In this document: in pieces, positions 1 to 8,205 of the stretch
How the letters are laid out: each line of letters begins with the position of its first letter
Position numbering within the stretch: position 1 is the first letter of the stretch
Assembly (NCBI GenBank): GCA_002293025.1
Contig: DBCL01000007.1
Location: 69,274-103,282, forward strand
From: Actinobacteria bacterium UBA959
GTDB taxonomy: Bacteria > Actinomycetota > Actinomycetes > S36-B12 > UBA5976
DNA: 34,009 nucleotides
Direction of reading: 5' to 3'
Translations under genes and position numbers: made by a program
The notes under the pieces: generated by a model
What the model saw: the letters and a program-made list of their open reading frames with translations, nothing else
Told to the model about the DNA's origin: nothing
Database searches by the model: none

Positions 1-208
1 CGGTGGTGTAAGAGACCACCAGTACTTGAAGCGATTCAAGTAGCTAGGTAAACCCCACTCGGAGCAAGACCAAAACTGATGAAAATTGGTTCGTAAACGT
101 TGAAGCTGCTCGCTGATGTTTACGGGTAGGTCGCATTGAGGTAAGTAGTAATACTTACCCCAGATGGATGATCATCTAAACAGAATCCGGCTTATAGACC
201 AACTCGTC
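1..208 (+). ncRNA. rnpB: RNase P RNA, 3' part (5' end outside window)
   Basis: This is the catalytic RNA of RNase P, which removes the 5' leader from tRNA precursors. The visible part carries the strongly conserved AGGTAAACCCCACTCGGAGC block followed by AAGACCAA (about 43-73). The conserved 3' segment is ACAGAATCCGGCTTATAGAC (about 180-199). A long stem built on GTTTACGGGTAGGTCGC lies between them. I place the 3' end near 205-210 from the usual distance after the CCGGCTTATAG segment; the exact base is not fixed because the pairing 5' strand lies outside the window. No protein gene overlaps it. The first visible bases already lie inside the conserved core, so much of the RNA is to the left. 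Confidence 0.93.
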
Positions 209-249
209 TCTTAACATTGTATTAAGGGTGCGGATATTTACGCACGACA

Positions 250-255
250 TAGAAT
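250..255 (+). promoter_or_regulatory. -10 element (TAGAAT) of a likely leaderless transcript
   Basis: TAGAAT ends six bases before the ATG at 262, so the expected transcription start falls on or next to the start codon. No Shine-Dalgarno sequence precedes that ATG. An inverted repeat GTGCG-N8-CGCAC (228-245) lies just upstream, where a regulator could act. I see no clear -35 hexamer. Confidence 0.6.
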
Positions 256-261
256 TTGTAC

Positions 262-1305
262 ATGGAATTAGGAATTTTCTCTTTTGGTGATATGCCAGCA
301 AAAGGTGGAATCACTCAACATCAACGAATGAAGGATCTAGTTGATGAAGTAGAACTAGCCGATCAAGTAGGACTTGATGTCTTTGCAATTGGCGAACATC
401 ATCGACCAGATTTTCTTGTGTCTGCTCCTGTAATATTACTTGCAGCAGGTGCTGCAAAGACCAAGAGAATCAAATTAAGTTCTAGTGTGACTGTGCTTTC
501 TTCGGAGGACCCAGTTCGGGTGTTTCAACAATTTTCTACCTTAGATCTAATTTCAGATGGTCGAGCCGAGATCATGGCTGGCCGAGGGTCATTCATTGAA
601 TCTTTCCCACTATTTGGTTTGGACTTGAATGACTATGAAGAATTATTCGTAGAAAACTTAGATTTGCTATTAGAGATTAGAGCAAAAGAAGTTGTAACTT
701 GGAATAGAGGAAGACACAGAGCACCAATTGATAGCCGTGGCGTATACCCAAGACCGTTACAAGAAAAGCTGCCAATTTGGATTGCCGTTGGTGGCACTCC
801 TCAATCGGTAGTTCGTGCTGGCACCCTTGGGTTACCGCTAGCAATCGCAATCCTGGGAGGTGACCCTGCACGCTTTGAGCCGTTTGCGCAGCTGCATCGA
901 AGAACTGCTCAAGCACACGGTCATGGAACTCTCCCTCTTGGCATAAACATGCATGGATTTATTGCTCCAACTACTCAAGGTGCAAAGGAGCTCTTTTGGC
1001 CAGGACACGAACAGGCAATGAATCAAATTGGTCGAGAACGGGGATGGCCTCCGCAAACTAGAGCAGCTTTTGAACAGGAATGCTCATTAACAGGTGCAAT
1101 TGCAGTTGGATCCCCAGAGGATGTAATTGCCAAAATACAAAGACTTTATGACATTTTCAAAATGGATCGATTTATGGTTCAACTTAGTGTTGGTCACCTA
1201 CCACACAAGGACATGATGCAAGCCATTGAGTTATATGGAAACGTAGTAGCTCCAGCAGTTAGAGAGTATGTGGCCCAGTCCAAATTAGCGACTGCTTCAA
1301 AGTAA
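262..1305 (+). CDS. Luciferase-like (LLM class) flavin-dependent oxidoreductase
   Basis: A 347-residue protein of the bacterial luciferase-like monooxygenase family, which uses reduced FMN supplied by a partner reductase (or F420 in some branches) to oxidise small organic substrates in the cytosol. The TIM-barrel pattern is visible: ELGIFSFGD at the N-terminus, GEHHRPDF at about residues 44-51, then SSVTVLSSEDPVRVFQQF, the conserved GRAEIMAGRGS segment, and IAVGGTPQSVVRAG in the second half. Its length is normal for single-subunit members. I chose ATG 262 over TTG 256 because a TAGAAT hexamer lies six bases before it and no ribosome binding site is visible. The substrate cannot be read from the sequence, and neighbouring genes give no pathway clue. 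Confidence 0.85.
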   Translation: MELGIFSFGDMPAKGGITQHQRMKDLVDEVELADQVGLDVFAIGEHHRPDFLVSAPVILLAAGAAKTKRIKLSSSVTVLSSEDPVRVFQQFSTLDLISDGRAEIMAGRGSFIESFPLFGLDLNDYEELFVENLDLLLEIRAKEVVTWNRGRHRAPIDSRGVYPRPLQEKLPIWIAVGGTPQSVVRAGTLGLPLAIAILGGDPARFEPFAQLHRRTAQAHGHGTLPLGINMHGFIAPTTQGAKELFWPGHEQAMNQIGRERGWPPQTRAAFEQECSLTGAIAVGSPEDVIAKIQRLYDIFKMDRFMVQLSVGHLPHKDMMQAIELYGNVVAPAVREYVAQSKLATASK

Positions 1306-1337
1306 GCACCTTTGAAGGATCCTGGAAGGATCGACTC

Positions 1338-1343
1338 TAAGAT
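1338..1343 (+). promoter_or_regulatory. Candidate -10 element (TAAGAT)
   Basis: TAAGAT lies nine bases before the ATG at 1353, which would give a leader of about 0-3 bases. The GAAGGA upstream (about 1325-1330) is too far from the ATG to act as its ribosome binding site. The same nine-base arrangement occurs before the protease gene at 6850. Confidence 0.4.
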
Positions 1344-1352
1344 TGTGCCTTC

Positions 1353-3119
1353 ATGAGTAATTTATTGAATGTCGAAAACATTTCAAAGTCATATGGCAAA
1401 GGCCATGTGATCAATGGAGTTTCTCTAGGCATAAATATTGGCCAAAAAATTGGAATTGTAGGCGTTAATGGTGGCGGCAAGAGCACTTTAATGCGCTTGA
1501 TGTCTGAGATAGAAATACCTGACTCGGGGCGAGTTACGCATAACTCAGGTTTGCGTGTTGGGTATCTCAAGCAAGTAGATAAACATGATCCTGATTTAAC
1601 AATTAAGCAAGTTCTATTTGGCAATGAATCAGTTCATTCATGGGCCAGTGATGCCTCAATCAGAGATGTTCTTAATGGGTTATTTGATTCTCATGGGGAA
1701 GAGGTGCTGGATCGCAAAATTAAGGGTCTCTCTGGTGGTGAGCTGCGCCGAACTTCACTGGCTAAACTTCTAACCACTGATTTGGATCTGCTATTACTCG
1801 ATGAACCAACCAACCACCTAGATGTGGAAGGTGTTAAGTGGCTTGCCGATCATCTCAAACGGAGAAAGAACCTGGCAATTGCGGTAGTAACGCACGATCG
1901 CTGGTTCCTAGATGAGGTCAGCGAAGTTACTTGGGAGGTGGTTAATTCCCAAGTTGAAGAATATGAAGGTGGATATTCCGCTTATGTTTTGGCTAAAGCT
2001 GAGCGAATGCGCCAAGCGGCAGCCGAAGATGTTCGAAAAAAGCAATTAATTCGCAAGGAGCTAGCTTGGTTAAGGCGCGGAGCTCCAGCAAGAACATCAA
2101 AATCTAAGTTTCGAGTTGATGCTGCAAATGACTTGATTTATACCGAGCCAGAGCCGAGAAACACAGTTGAACTGCTCTCGTTTGCAGGTGCGAGATTAGG
2201 TAAACGGGTATTCGAACTGCATGATGTGACATTAGCTGTTGGCGATCCAGCAGCACCCAAAATATTGACTGAGCATCTGAATTTAAACATAGCTCCAGGT
2301 GGTCGCTACGGACTAGTTGGACCAAATGGTGCAGGTAAGACATCCTTACTCCGACTACTTGCTGGCAAAATAAAACCAGTTGCGGGCTCAATCCAAACGG
2401 GATCCACAGTAAAGCTTGGTTTCTTATCTCAACATCTTGATGAGTTGGATCCGAAGATGAGAGTGCTTGAAGCGGTCGAAGACATTTCAATGCGAGTAGA
2501 CCTTGGGAAAGGTAGAGACTTATCTGCTTCTCAATTGTGTGAGCGACTCGGATTTGGTGCTGATACACAATGGACTCCAGTAGGGGATTTGTCTGGTGGG
2601 GAGAGACATCGACTTCAACTCACTCGAATTTTGATGGCTGGCCCGAATGTTCTTTTCTTAGATGAGCCAACAAATGATTTTGATGTTGAAACCTTAGCGT
2701 CATTAGAAGATTTACTAGATGGCTTTGCTGGCACAATCATGGTTGTTTCCCATGATCGATACTTCTTAGAGAGAGTTTGTGACAACATGATTGCCTTAAT
2801 GGGGGATGGTAATGTGCGAGATCTCCCAAGAGGAATCGATCAATACCTTGAGCTTCGTGAAAGTATGAATTTTGCGTCAGGAAGCTCTAAATTGAAAGTC
2901 AAGGGCGATTCTCGATCAGACCAAAAAGAGTTAAGCAAAATCGAAAAGCGGCTGCAAAAAGTCGATCAATTGATATCTGATCAAAACGCCTTGATTTCCG
3001 GAATTGTTGACGACTACCAAAGGCTTACTACCCTTGAAGGGAATCTTCAAGAACTGTTGTCTGAAAAGGAGCTCCTCGAGGAGCGCTGGCTGGTCCTGGA
3101 TGAGTCGATCAGAGGGTAA
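1353..3119 (+). CDS. ABC-F family ATPase, Uup type
   Basis: A 588-residue soluble protein with two ABC ATPase domains and no membrane segment, as in the ABC-F family, whose members act on ribosomes or nucleic acids rather than in transport. Domain 1 has Walker A GVNGGGKS (37-44), signature LSGGE (126-130) and Walker B LLLLDEPTNHLD (146-157). Domain 2 has GPNGAGKT (323-330), LSGGERHR (413-420) and VLFLDEPTNDFD (433-444). The NDFDVETL form of the second D-loop and the charged C-terminal coiled coil (about 525-588) fit the Uup branch better than EttA. Its stop is 28 bases before an ABC exporter ATPase gene, so they may share a transcript. A resistance role is possible but nothing in the sequence shows it. 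Confidence 0.88.
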   Translation: MSNLLNVENISKSYGKGHVINGVSLGINIGQKIGIVGVNGGGKSTLMRLMSEIEIPDSGRVTHNSGLRVGYLKQVDKHDPDLTIKQVLFGNESVHSWASDASIRDVLNGLFDSHGEEVLDRKIKGLSGGELRRTSLAKLLTTDLDLLLLDEPTNHLDVEGVKWLADHLKRRKNLAIAVVTHDRWFLDEVSEVTWEVVNSQVEEYEGGYSAYVLAKAERMRQAAAEDVRKKQLIRKELAWLRRGAPARTSKSKFRVDAANDLIYTEPEPRNTVELLSFAGARLGKRVFELHDVTLAVGDPAAPKILTEHLNLNIAPGGRYGLVGPNGAGKTSLLRLLAGKIKPVAGSIQTGSTVKLGFLSQHLDELDPKMRVLEAVEDISMRVDLGKGRDLSASQLCERLGFGADTQWTPVGDLSGGERHRLQLTRILMAGPNVLFLDEPTNDFDVETLASLEDLLDGFAGTIMVVSHDRYFLERVCDNMIALMGDGNVRDLPRGIDQYLELRESMNFASGSSKLKVKGDSRSDQKELSKIEKRLQKVDQLISDQNALISGIVDDYQRLTTLEGNLQELLSEKELLEERWLVLDESIRG

Positions 3120-3147
3120 ACTCCCCCTCTCAAATAAAGGAATTGCT

Positions 3148-4137
3148 ATGAATTATGCAGTTATGGCCAAAGACCTAGTAAAGACCTATCGAAAGGGTGA
3201 GGTCCGTGCATTAGATGGGCTATCGCTAGACGTTCCTGAAGGAACAGTTTTGGGAGTACTTGGCCCCAACGGCGCAGGCAAAACAACTTGTGTTCGAATT
3301 TTGGCAACTTTGCTACAGCCGGACTCAGGCTCAGCCACCGTTGCTGGAATTGATGTAGCCAAACATCCTGACGAGGTTCGAAAAATAATTGGACTTTCTG
3401 GGCAATACGCAGCCGTTGATGAAACCCTCACTGGCTGGGATAACTTGGTCATGTTTGGTCGCTTGTATCACTTAGGTGCGAAACAAGCCAAAGTAAGAGC
3501 CGAAGAACTTCTAGATCAATTCTCATTAACTGAAAGTGCTCGCCGACCAATCAAAACCTACTCAGGCGGAATGCGTCGACGCTTAGATTTAGCTGCTTCA
3601 TTGATTGTTAAACCAAAAGTGCTATTCCTTGACGAACCAACTACCGGCTTAGATCCAAGAGGTAGGCAGGATATGTGGGTTGTTATTGAAGAACTAGTCC
3701 AAGGTGGGGTCACTTTGCTTCTGACAACTCAGTACTTAGAAGAAGCAGATCAGTTGGCTGATGAGATAGCGGTAATAGACCATGGCAAAGTAATTGCGCG
3801 CGGTACTTCCGATCAGTTAAAAACACAAGTAGGGGGAGAGCGGCTAGAGGTGACGGTAGATTCAATCAATCTATCTGCAGCAACTTCTGTGTTAAAGCAG
3901 ATTAGTGGCAATGAACCATTAGTTGATGCTCAACTTCGCAAGGTGTCAGTTGCCGCCTCTGGTGGATCATCGGTTCTTACCGAAATAGTTCGAGCATTAG
4001 ATTCTGCAAACGTTCAAATCCTAGATTTAGCGCTGAAGCGCCCTTCATTGGATGATGTGTTCATGTCCCTTACTGGACACATTGCAGAGGAAGAGAACTT
4101 AGAAACAGCAACCAAAAAGGGAAGGGGCCGTAAATGA
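3148..4137 (+). CDS. ABC transporter ATP-binding protein, DrrA-like
   Basis: A 329-residue nucleotide-binding subunit of an ABC-2 type exporter of the daunorubicin-resistance (DrrA) group. Walker A is GPNGAGKT (39-46), the signature is YSGGMRRR (138-145), and Walker B is VLFLDEPTTGLDP (158-170), followed by LLTTQYLEEAD. DrrA proteins carry a C-terminal regulatory extension after the ATPase domain, and one is present here (about 225-329, ending in the typical RPSLDDVFMSLTG). The frame is open upstream to 3004, inside the preceding gene. I chose ATG 3148 because AAAGGA lies just before it and the family sequence begins there. The permease gene starts inside this gene's end (ATGA overlap), so the two form one export unit. 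The substrate is unknown. Confidence 0.9.
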   Translation: MNYAVMAKDLVKTYRKGEVRALDGLSLDVPEGTVLGVLGPNGAGKTTCVRILATLLQPDSGSATVAGIDVAKHPDEVRKIIGLSGQYAAVDETLTGWDNLVMFGRLYHLGAKQAKVRAEELLDQFSLTESARRPIKTYSGGMRRRLDLAASLIVKPKVLFLDEPTTGLDPRGRQDMWVVIEELVQGGVTLLLTTQYLEEADQLADEIAVIDHGKVIARGTSDQLKTQVGGERLEVTVDSINLSAATSVLKQISGNEPLVDAQLRKVSVAASGGSSVLTEIVRALDSANVQILDLALKRPSLDDVFMSLTGHIAEEENLETATKKGRGRK

Positions 4138-4922
4138 GTGCAATCCACGACGGAATAATTATTACCAAGAGGCAGCTTCTCCAACTTTCCCGAGTTCCTG
4201 AGGTTTTGATCTTCTCAACAATTCAGCCAGTGATGTTTGTGTTGCTGTTTAGATATGTATTTGGGGGTTCTATTAATACTCCCGGGACAGACTATGTGCA
4301 ATTACTCATGCCTGGGATCTTTGTGCAAACAGTTGCATTCACTTTGGCTGGAACTGCGGTTGGATTGTCTGAAGACATGACCAAAGGCCTAATTGATCGC
4401 TTTCGGTCTTTGCCAATTTCAAGGTCTGCAGTGGTGCTAGGTAGAACCTTGGGAGATGCAACCCTCAATATCGTGGTTTTGGTCGTGATGGCTCTAACTG
4501 GTATTGCTGTTGGTTGGCGTCCAGATTCTGGGGTTATCTCGATTACTTTTGGGTTTGTGTTGCTGTTGGTATTTGGATATGCCATGTCTTGGATTGGTGT
4601 TTTGGTAGGTCTTTCGGTTAGAGATTCCAGAGCTGCAAATAATCTTGTATTTTTGATCGTTTTCCCTTTAACTTTTTTATCGAATGCATTTGCACCAACA
4701 ACAGGAATGCCTAAACCGCTGCAGTATGTAGCTGAATGGAATCCAGTTTCAACCATGGTGGCCTCATGCAGGGAGCTTTTTGGTTTAGAGAATTTCTTTG
4801 GTGCAACTGCAGGATCTTGGCCAAGTGAAAACCCAGTGCCAATGTCTTTAATTTATATCTGCGTAATAATGTTGGTATTCATTCCATTGAGTGTAAATAA
4901 ATATAAGAAGTCAGCAAAGTAG
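4134..4922 (+). CDS. ABC-2 type exporter permease, DrrB-like
   Basis: A 262-residue membrane protein predicted to have six hydrophobic segments, as expected for the permease that pairs with a DrrA-type ATPase. Visible family features are the N-terminal amphipathic stretch before the first helix, PVMFVLLFRYVFGGSI near residue 30, the cytoplasmic coupling segment GLIDRFRSLPISRSAVVLGR (about 86-105), and the conserved FPLTFLSNAFAPTTGMPKPL stretch before the last extracellular loop. It starts within the stop of the ATPase gene (ATGA), which indicates translational coupling. It probably exports a hydrophobic compound or lipid; no substrate can be named. Confidence 0.9.
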   Translation: MSAIHDGIIITKRQLLQLSRVPEVLIFSTIQPVMFVLLFRYVFGGSINTPGTDYVQLLMPGIFVQTVAFTLAGTAVGLSEDMTKGLIDRFRSLPISRSAVVLGRTLGDATLNIVVLVVMALTGIAVGWRPDSGVISITFGFVLLLVFGYAMSWIGVLVGLSVRDSRAANNLVFLIVFPLTFLSNAFAPTTGMPKPLQYVAEWNPVSTMVASCRELFGLENFFGATAGSWPSENPVPMSLIYICVIMLVFIPLSVNKYKKSAK

Positions 4923-4925
4923 CAA

Positions 4926-5582
4926 ATGAGTTCAACAGATTTGAAGTTTGCCAAAGGGTCTTCGGAAATCTATGCCTTCTTAGTTGCGGTTTTTGCAGGG
5001 TTGTTATTGATCTCAAATATCGGCGCCGTAAAACTAATTGAGTTTGGGCCAATAATTACCGATGGTGGAGCGTTTTTGTTCCCATTGGTATACATCGCAG
5101 GAGATGTGCTCTCTGAGGTTTATGGATTACGGGCGGCTCGCCGAGCTATTTTTATAGGTTTTGCTCTGGCTGCTTTAGCTTCTTTGACTTTTTATCTGGT
5201 GCAGATCGCACCGGCTGCATCTGCCTGGGGGAATCAAGAGGCATTTGAAGCAGTTCTAGGTTTTGTGCCACGCATAGTCTTGGCAAGCATGCTGGGTTTT
5301 CTTGTTGGGCAGCTTTTGAATTCACTTGTACTAGTTAAGATCAAAGAGCGAACCAAAGAGAAAGCACTCTGGCTGAGATTAATTGGCTCGACTGCCGTGG
5401 GGGAATTGGCAGACACTCTAGTTTTCTGCACAATTGCTTTTTATGGGGTAATTACTGGATCTGAATTTTGGAGTTATGTAATCGTTGGATACTTCTATAA
5501 AACACTTCTTGAAGTTATCTTGTTGCCAATAACTTATAGAGTTATATCCCTAGTTAAGAGATTAGAGCCAACCTATTTGTAG
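4926..5582 (+). CDS. Queuosine precursor transporter (YhhQ/VUT family)
   Basis: A 218-residue inner-membrane protein with about six helices. The signature is FPLVYIAGDVLSEVYGLRAA (about 52-71), matching the FPxxYixxDvlsEvyG motif of the VUT/YhhQ family, whose E. coli member imports the 7-deazaguanines preQ0 and preQ1. It starts three bases after the DrrB-like gene, so it is probably carried on that transcript. Its last ten bases overlap the end of the convergent tRNA-guanine transglycosylase gene, the enzyme that would use the imported base. That pairing supports the assignment strongly. Whether it prefers preQ1 or queuine is not decided by the sequence. YhhQ and QueT are different families; this one is YhhQ-like. 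Confidence 0.9.
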   Translation: MSSTDLKFAKGSSEIYAFLVAVFAGLLLISNIGAVKLIEFGPIITDGGAFLFPLVYIAGDVLSEVYGLRAARRAIFIGFALAALASLTFYLVQIAPAASAWGNQEAFEAVLGFVPRIVLASMLGFLVGQLLNSLVLVKIKERTKEKALWLRLIGSTAVGELADTLVFCTIAFYGVITGSEFWSYVIVGYFYKTLLEVILLPITYRVISLVKRLEPTYL

Positions 5583-6766
5583 TACCGGGTCATGAATTCT
5601 TCTTTAAGCTCGAAGAATGTGCCATCAATAATTGACTTTCGCATTTGATCTACAAGATTTACAATGAAATGTTCATTATGGATCGTTGCCAACGTAGAGC
5701 CAAGCATCTCTTTCGCTCTAAATAAGTGACTTACATATGCTTTCGTGTAGTGAGTGCATGTGTAGCAAGGGCAATCTATTTCAAGAGGACTAAAGTCATT
5801 CTTATAGGAAGCTAAAGTTACATTGACTCTTCCATCTTTTGTGTAAATCGCACCGGTGCGCGCAGTTCTAGATGCTGCAACACAATCAAAAGTATCTACG
5901 CCATTTTGGACTCCAACAAACAGATCATCTGGCTCTCCAATGCCAAGCAAGTGCCGTGGCTTGTCTGTTGGCAGCTCTTCATTCATCCAACTGACGATCG
6001 TTCCAAGATTATTCTTATCAAGAGCACCCCCCAGCCCAAAACCATCAAACTCCAACTGTGCAAGATCACGAGCAGCCTTGCGGCGCAAGTCTTCGTATTG
6101 GGCACCTTGAATTACTCCAAACAACATTTGATAGGGCTTACCAACTCTTTCTAAAGTGAGCTTCTGATGTTCAGCAATACACCTTTTAGCCCAGGCGAAA
6201 GTTCGATCAAGGGACTTTTCTTGATATTCCCGAGTATTTAGCAAAGTTGTGCATTCGTCGAAAGCAAAAATAATATCGGCACCAATTTGGTGCTGTACTT
6301 GCATGGACACTTCAGGAGTAAAGCGATGCATACTGCCGTCTAGATGAGATTTAAAGGTAACTCCATCATCATCGACTAATGCGAGCCGATCCTTATTATC
6401 TGCAATAACGTCGTCAGCTTGAACAGTATCGGCATCCATAGCCAGGACCTTTTTAAATCCGACTCCGAGGGATAAGACTTGGAATCCTCCAGAGTCAGTG
6501 AAAGTTGGGCCATGCCAATTCATAAATTTGCCAACACCACCTGCTTGATCAAGTGTTTTAGGTCCAGGCTGCAAATAGAGGTGATAAGCATTTGCCAGAA
6601 CGGCCTGTGCCCCAATTTGAATCAAGCTTTCTGGAAGCACTGCCTTAACTGTGGCCTTAGTACCTACGGGGATAAATGCTGGAGTTTGAATGACTCCATG
6701 TGGGGTAGTGATGGTGCCAACTCGTCCAAGGTGTCCATCCAAAGAGTTGGTCTGCTGGAATGACAT
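5573..6766 (-). CDS. tgt: tRNA-guanine(34) transglycosylase
   Basis: A 397-residue enzyme that swaps guanine 34 in GUN anticodons for a 7-deazaguanine on the way to queuosine. The general acid/base Asp is D91 in TDSGGFQ and the nucleophile is D294 in DTFDCV. The zinc site is complete: C332, C334, C337 and H363 (CxCxxC then 25 residues to His). The base-recognition segment FAFDECT has D170 and C172; the Cys is typical of bacterial preQ1-using enzymes. The loop GLGGALDKNNLG (244-255) differs from the proteobacterial GGLAVGEG form. ATG 6766 is preceded at six bases by TAAACT, so it is probably leaderless. The gene meets the queuosine-precursor transporter tail to tail; the shared segment CTATTTGTAG holds both stop codons. 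Confidence 0.96.
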   Translation of the reverse strand: MSFQQTNSLDGHLGRVGTITTPHGVIQTPAFIPVGTKATVKAVLPESLIQIGAQAVLANAYHLYLQPGPKTLDQAGGVGKFMNWHGPTFTDSGGFQVLSLGVGFKKVLAMDADTVQADDVIADNKDRLALVDDDGVTFKSHLDGSMHRFTPEVSMQVQHQIGADIIFAFDECTTLLNTREYQEKSLDRTFAWAKRCIAEHQKLTLERVGKPYQMLFGVIQGAQYEDLRRKAARDLAQLEFDGFGLGGALDKNNLGTIVSWMNEELPTDKPRHLLGIGEPDDLFVGVQNGVDTFDCVAASRTARTGAIYTKDGRVNVTLASYKNDFSPLEIDCPCYTCTHYTKAYVSHLFRAKEMLGSTLATIHNEHFIVNLVDQMRKSIIDGTFFELKEEFMTRYYK

Positions 6767-6772
6767 AGTTTA

Positions 6773-6778
6773 AGTTTA
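6773..6778 (-). promoter_or_regulatory. -10 element (TAAACT) of tgt, leaderless spacing
   Basis: On the minus strand TAAACT is followed by a second TAAACT and then directly by the tgt ATG, so the hexamer-to-start gap is six bases. No Shine-Dalgarno sequence is present. Either copy could be read as a -10, but only the upstream copy gives a transcription start at the ATG. Confidence 0.6.
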
Positions 6779-6806
6779 GTCTAGGCAAAGTTTGGTCATT
6801 TCTGTG

Positions 6807-6820
6807 AGTGCAAGCGCACT
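6807..6820 (+). promoter_or_regulatory. Small inverted repeat between divergent tgt and protease genes
   Basis: AGTGC-AAGC-GCACT is a perfect 5-bp inverted repeat in the 83-base divergent region. It lies where the -35 region of the protease promoter would be. It could be an operator or chance. Confidence 0.25.
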
Positions 6821-6834
6821 ATCGCGGTTTGGTC

Positions 6835-6840
6835 TAAAGT
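6835..6840 (+). promoter_or_regulatory. Candidate -10 element (TAAAGT) of the protease gene
   Basis: TAAAGT lies nine bases before the ATG at 6850, giving at most a very short leader. GAGACC in the gap is a poor ribosome binding site. Confidence 0.4.
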
Positions 6841-6849
6841 GAGACCATC

Positions 6850-8205
6850 ATGAAGTTCAAATTATTGGTTCTAGTTTTCATTTCGAGCTTACTAGTTGCA
6901 GTGCTGCCTGCTGCTGCAGTTGTGCTTGAAGCGTCAAAGCCAGTAAAGGGAACTGATTTTCCTTGGGTAGTGTCCTTCACATCTGTTACTAACGGAGATC
7001 GTGATGCACATGTTTGCACAGGATCATTAATTGATGCCTACACGGTAATTACGGCCGCACATTGCATCCCAGCTGTTGGCGCAGGTGATTGGGTGATGTT
7101 GCAGGGGAGAAACTCAATAACCGATCGGGGTCGAATTCTTACTCCATTTAAAGTTGAAGTCCATCCCGACTACGACCCAACACTTACTCGCAATGACATT
7201 GCAGTGGTTTACTTGTATTACCCAGCATATTCACCACGCTATCTGACAATTCCATCTGCTAACAGCAAGTACTTAAAGGGTGACCTATTTCTATATGGCT
7301 GGGGAGACAATCAGTATGAAAGAGGTACTACCGAACTTCGACGAGCTTTGCAGCGAGATGCCTCTGCTAAAGCCGCAGTTGATTACAAATACTTTGAACC
7401 AAAAACTCAGATAGGTGCAAATTGGTTTGATAAAAAAAGTGGCAAATATGCAGGTGCATGTGCAGGCGATTCAGGTGGTCCGCTGGTTAAAACTGTATCT
7501 AAGAATATTTACTTAACTGGCGTTGTTTCGTATGGTTCTCGAGGTTGCAACAGTAAAGCCCCAACTGTTTACACCAAGGTTTCAGTATTTAGGGATTGGA
7601 TAAAGTCCACCCAAACTGCTGCACGAATAAGCCACTCAGAGGAAATAATCATCTCCACCGATCCATTTTTCTTAACCAATGGCAAGTTCCTACCAAGTAT
7701 CAATAGTATTGATAGCGCTGGATCTGCAGTAGTAACTACCACTGTTCAACTAGTAACTGGAGACTTGACTGATACCGCTATTGATATTTCTAAATTATCA
7801 GTAGCTTCATATGCAACACCGCAGCCTTTAGGAAGCGTTTCATTAACTGCAATCAATGTGAGTCCATTCAGCCCATGCGCTATCACCAAACAAGGTTATT
7901 TAGAAGTTCGCATCGACATTGATGACAAAATAGGAACAGATCGATTGTGGCGTTTTCAGTCATTAGACAAAGGTTGTTTATTAGATGGTGGCTTGATGCC
8001 TCAAATCGCGCCACTTCCAGATACGTTTGATAAGTGCACCGCCACCATGGTCGATGTACCTAGTGGCCCACAAGTTTGGTTTACCAAAGAGTGTTTTACG
8101 GGAGCGAAGACTCCACTTTTTAGAATGATGTTGTCAAATGGTGTTCAAGGAGATGTAGAACCTGGCATGGATAACTGGATGGGGCCAGTCACACTCTTAA
8201 ACTAA
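6850..8205 (+). CDS. Secreted trypsin-fold (S1) serine protease with C-terminal extension
   Basis: A 451-residue precursor. A signal peptide is evident (MKFKLL, a hydrophobic stretch, then AAA at 21-23). The S1 domain spans about 31-255, with His71 in TAAHC, Asp116 in NDIAVV and Ser208 in GDSGGP. By alignment with trypsin, position 189 is G202 instead of Asp, 216 is G229 and 226 is T239. This argues against Arg/Lys cleavage and for smaller or hydrophobic P1 residues. Residues about 260-451 form a second region with four cysteines (in SPCAIT, KGCLL, DKCTA, KECFT) that I do not recognise; it may bind a substrate or surface. The prodomain is very short. It is divergent from tgt and overlaps the convergent E2-like gene by nine bases. 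Confidence 0.88.
   Translation: MKFKLLVLVFISSLLVAVLPAAAVVLEASKPVKGTDFPWVVSFTSVTNGDRDAHVCTGSLIDAYTVITAAHCIPAVGAGDWVMLQGRNSITDRGRILTPFKVEVHPDYDPTLTRNDIAVVYLYYPAYSPRYLTIPSANSKYLKGDLFLYGWGDNQYERGTTELRRALQRDASAKAAVDYKYFEPKTQIGANWFDKKSGKYAGACAGDSGGPLVKTVSKNIYLTGVVSYGSRGCNSKAPTVYTKVSVFRDWIKSTQTAARISHSEEIIISTDPFFLTNGKFLPSINSIDSAGSAVVTTTVQLVTGDLTDTAIDISKLSVASYATPQPLGSVSLTAINVSPFSPCAITKQGYLEVRIDIDDKIGTDRLWRFQSLDKGCLLDGGLMPQIAPLPDTFDKCTATMVDVPSGPQVWFTKECFTGAKTPLFRMMLSNGVQGDVEPGMDNWMGPVTLLN

Noticed and set aside
3004..3147. Upstream extension of the DrrA-like ATPase frame inside the ABC-F gene
   Set aside because: The extra 48 residues do not resemble the family and overlap the ABC-F coiled coil; ATG 3148 has AAAGGA just upstream.
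5856..6154. Rightward open frames inside tgt
   Set aside because: They are antisense shadows of a complete, motif-bearing tgt gene.
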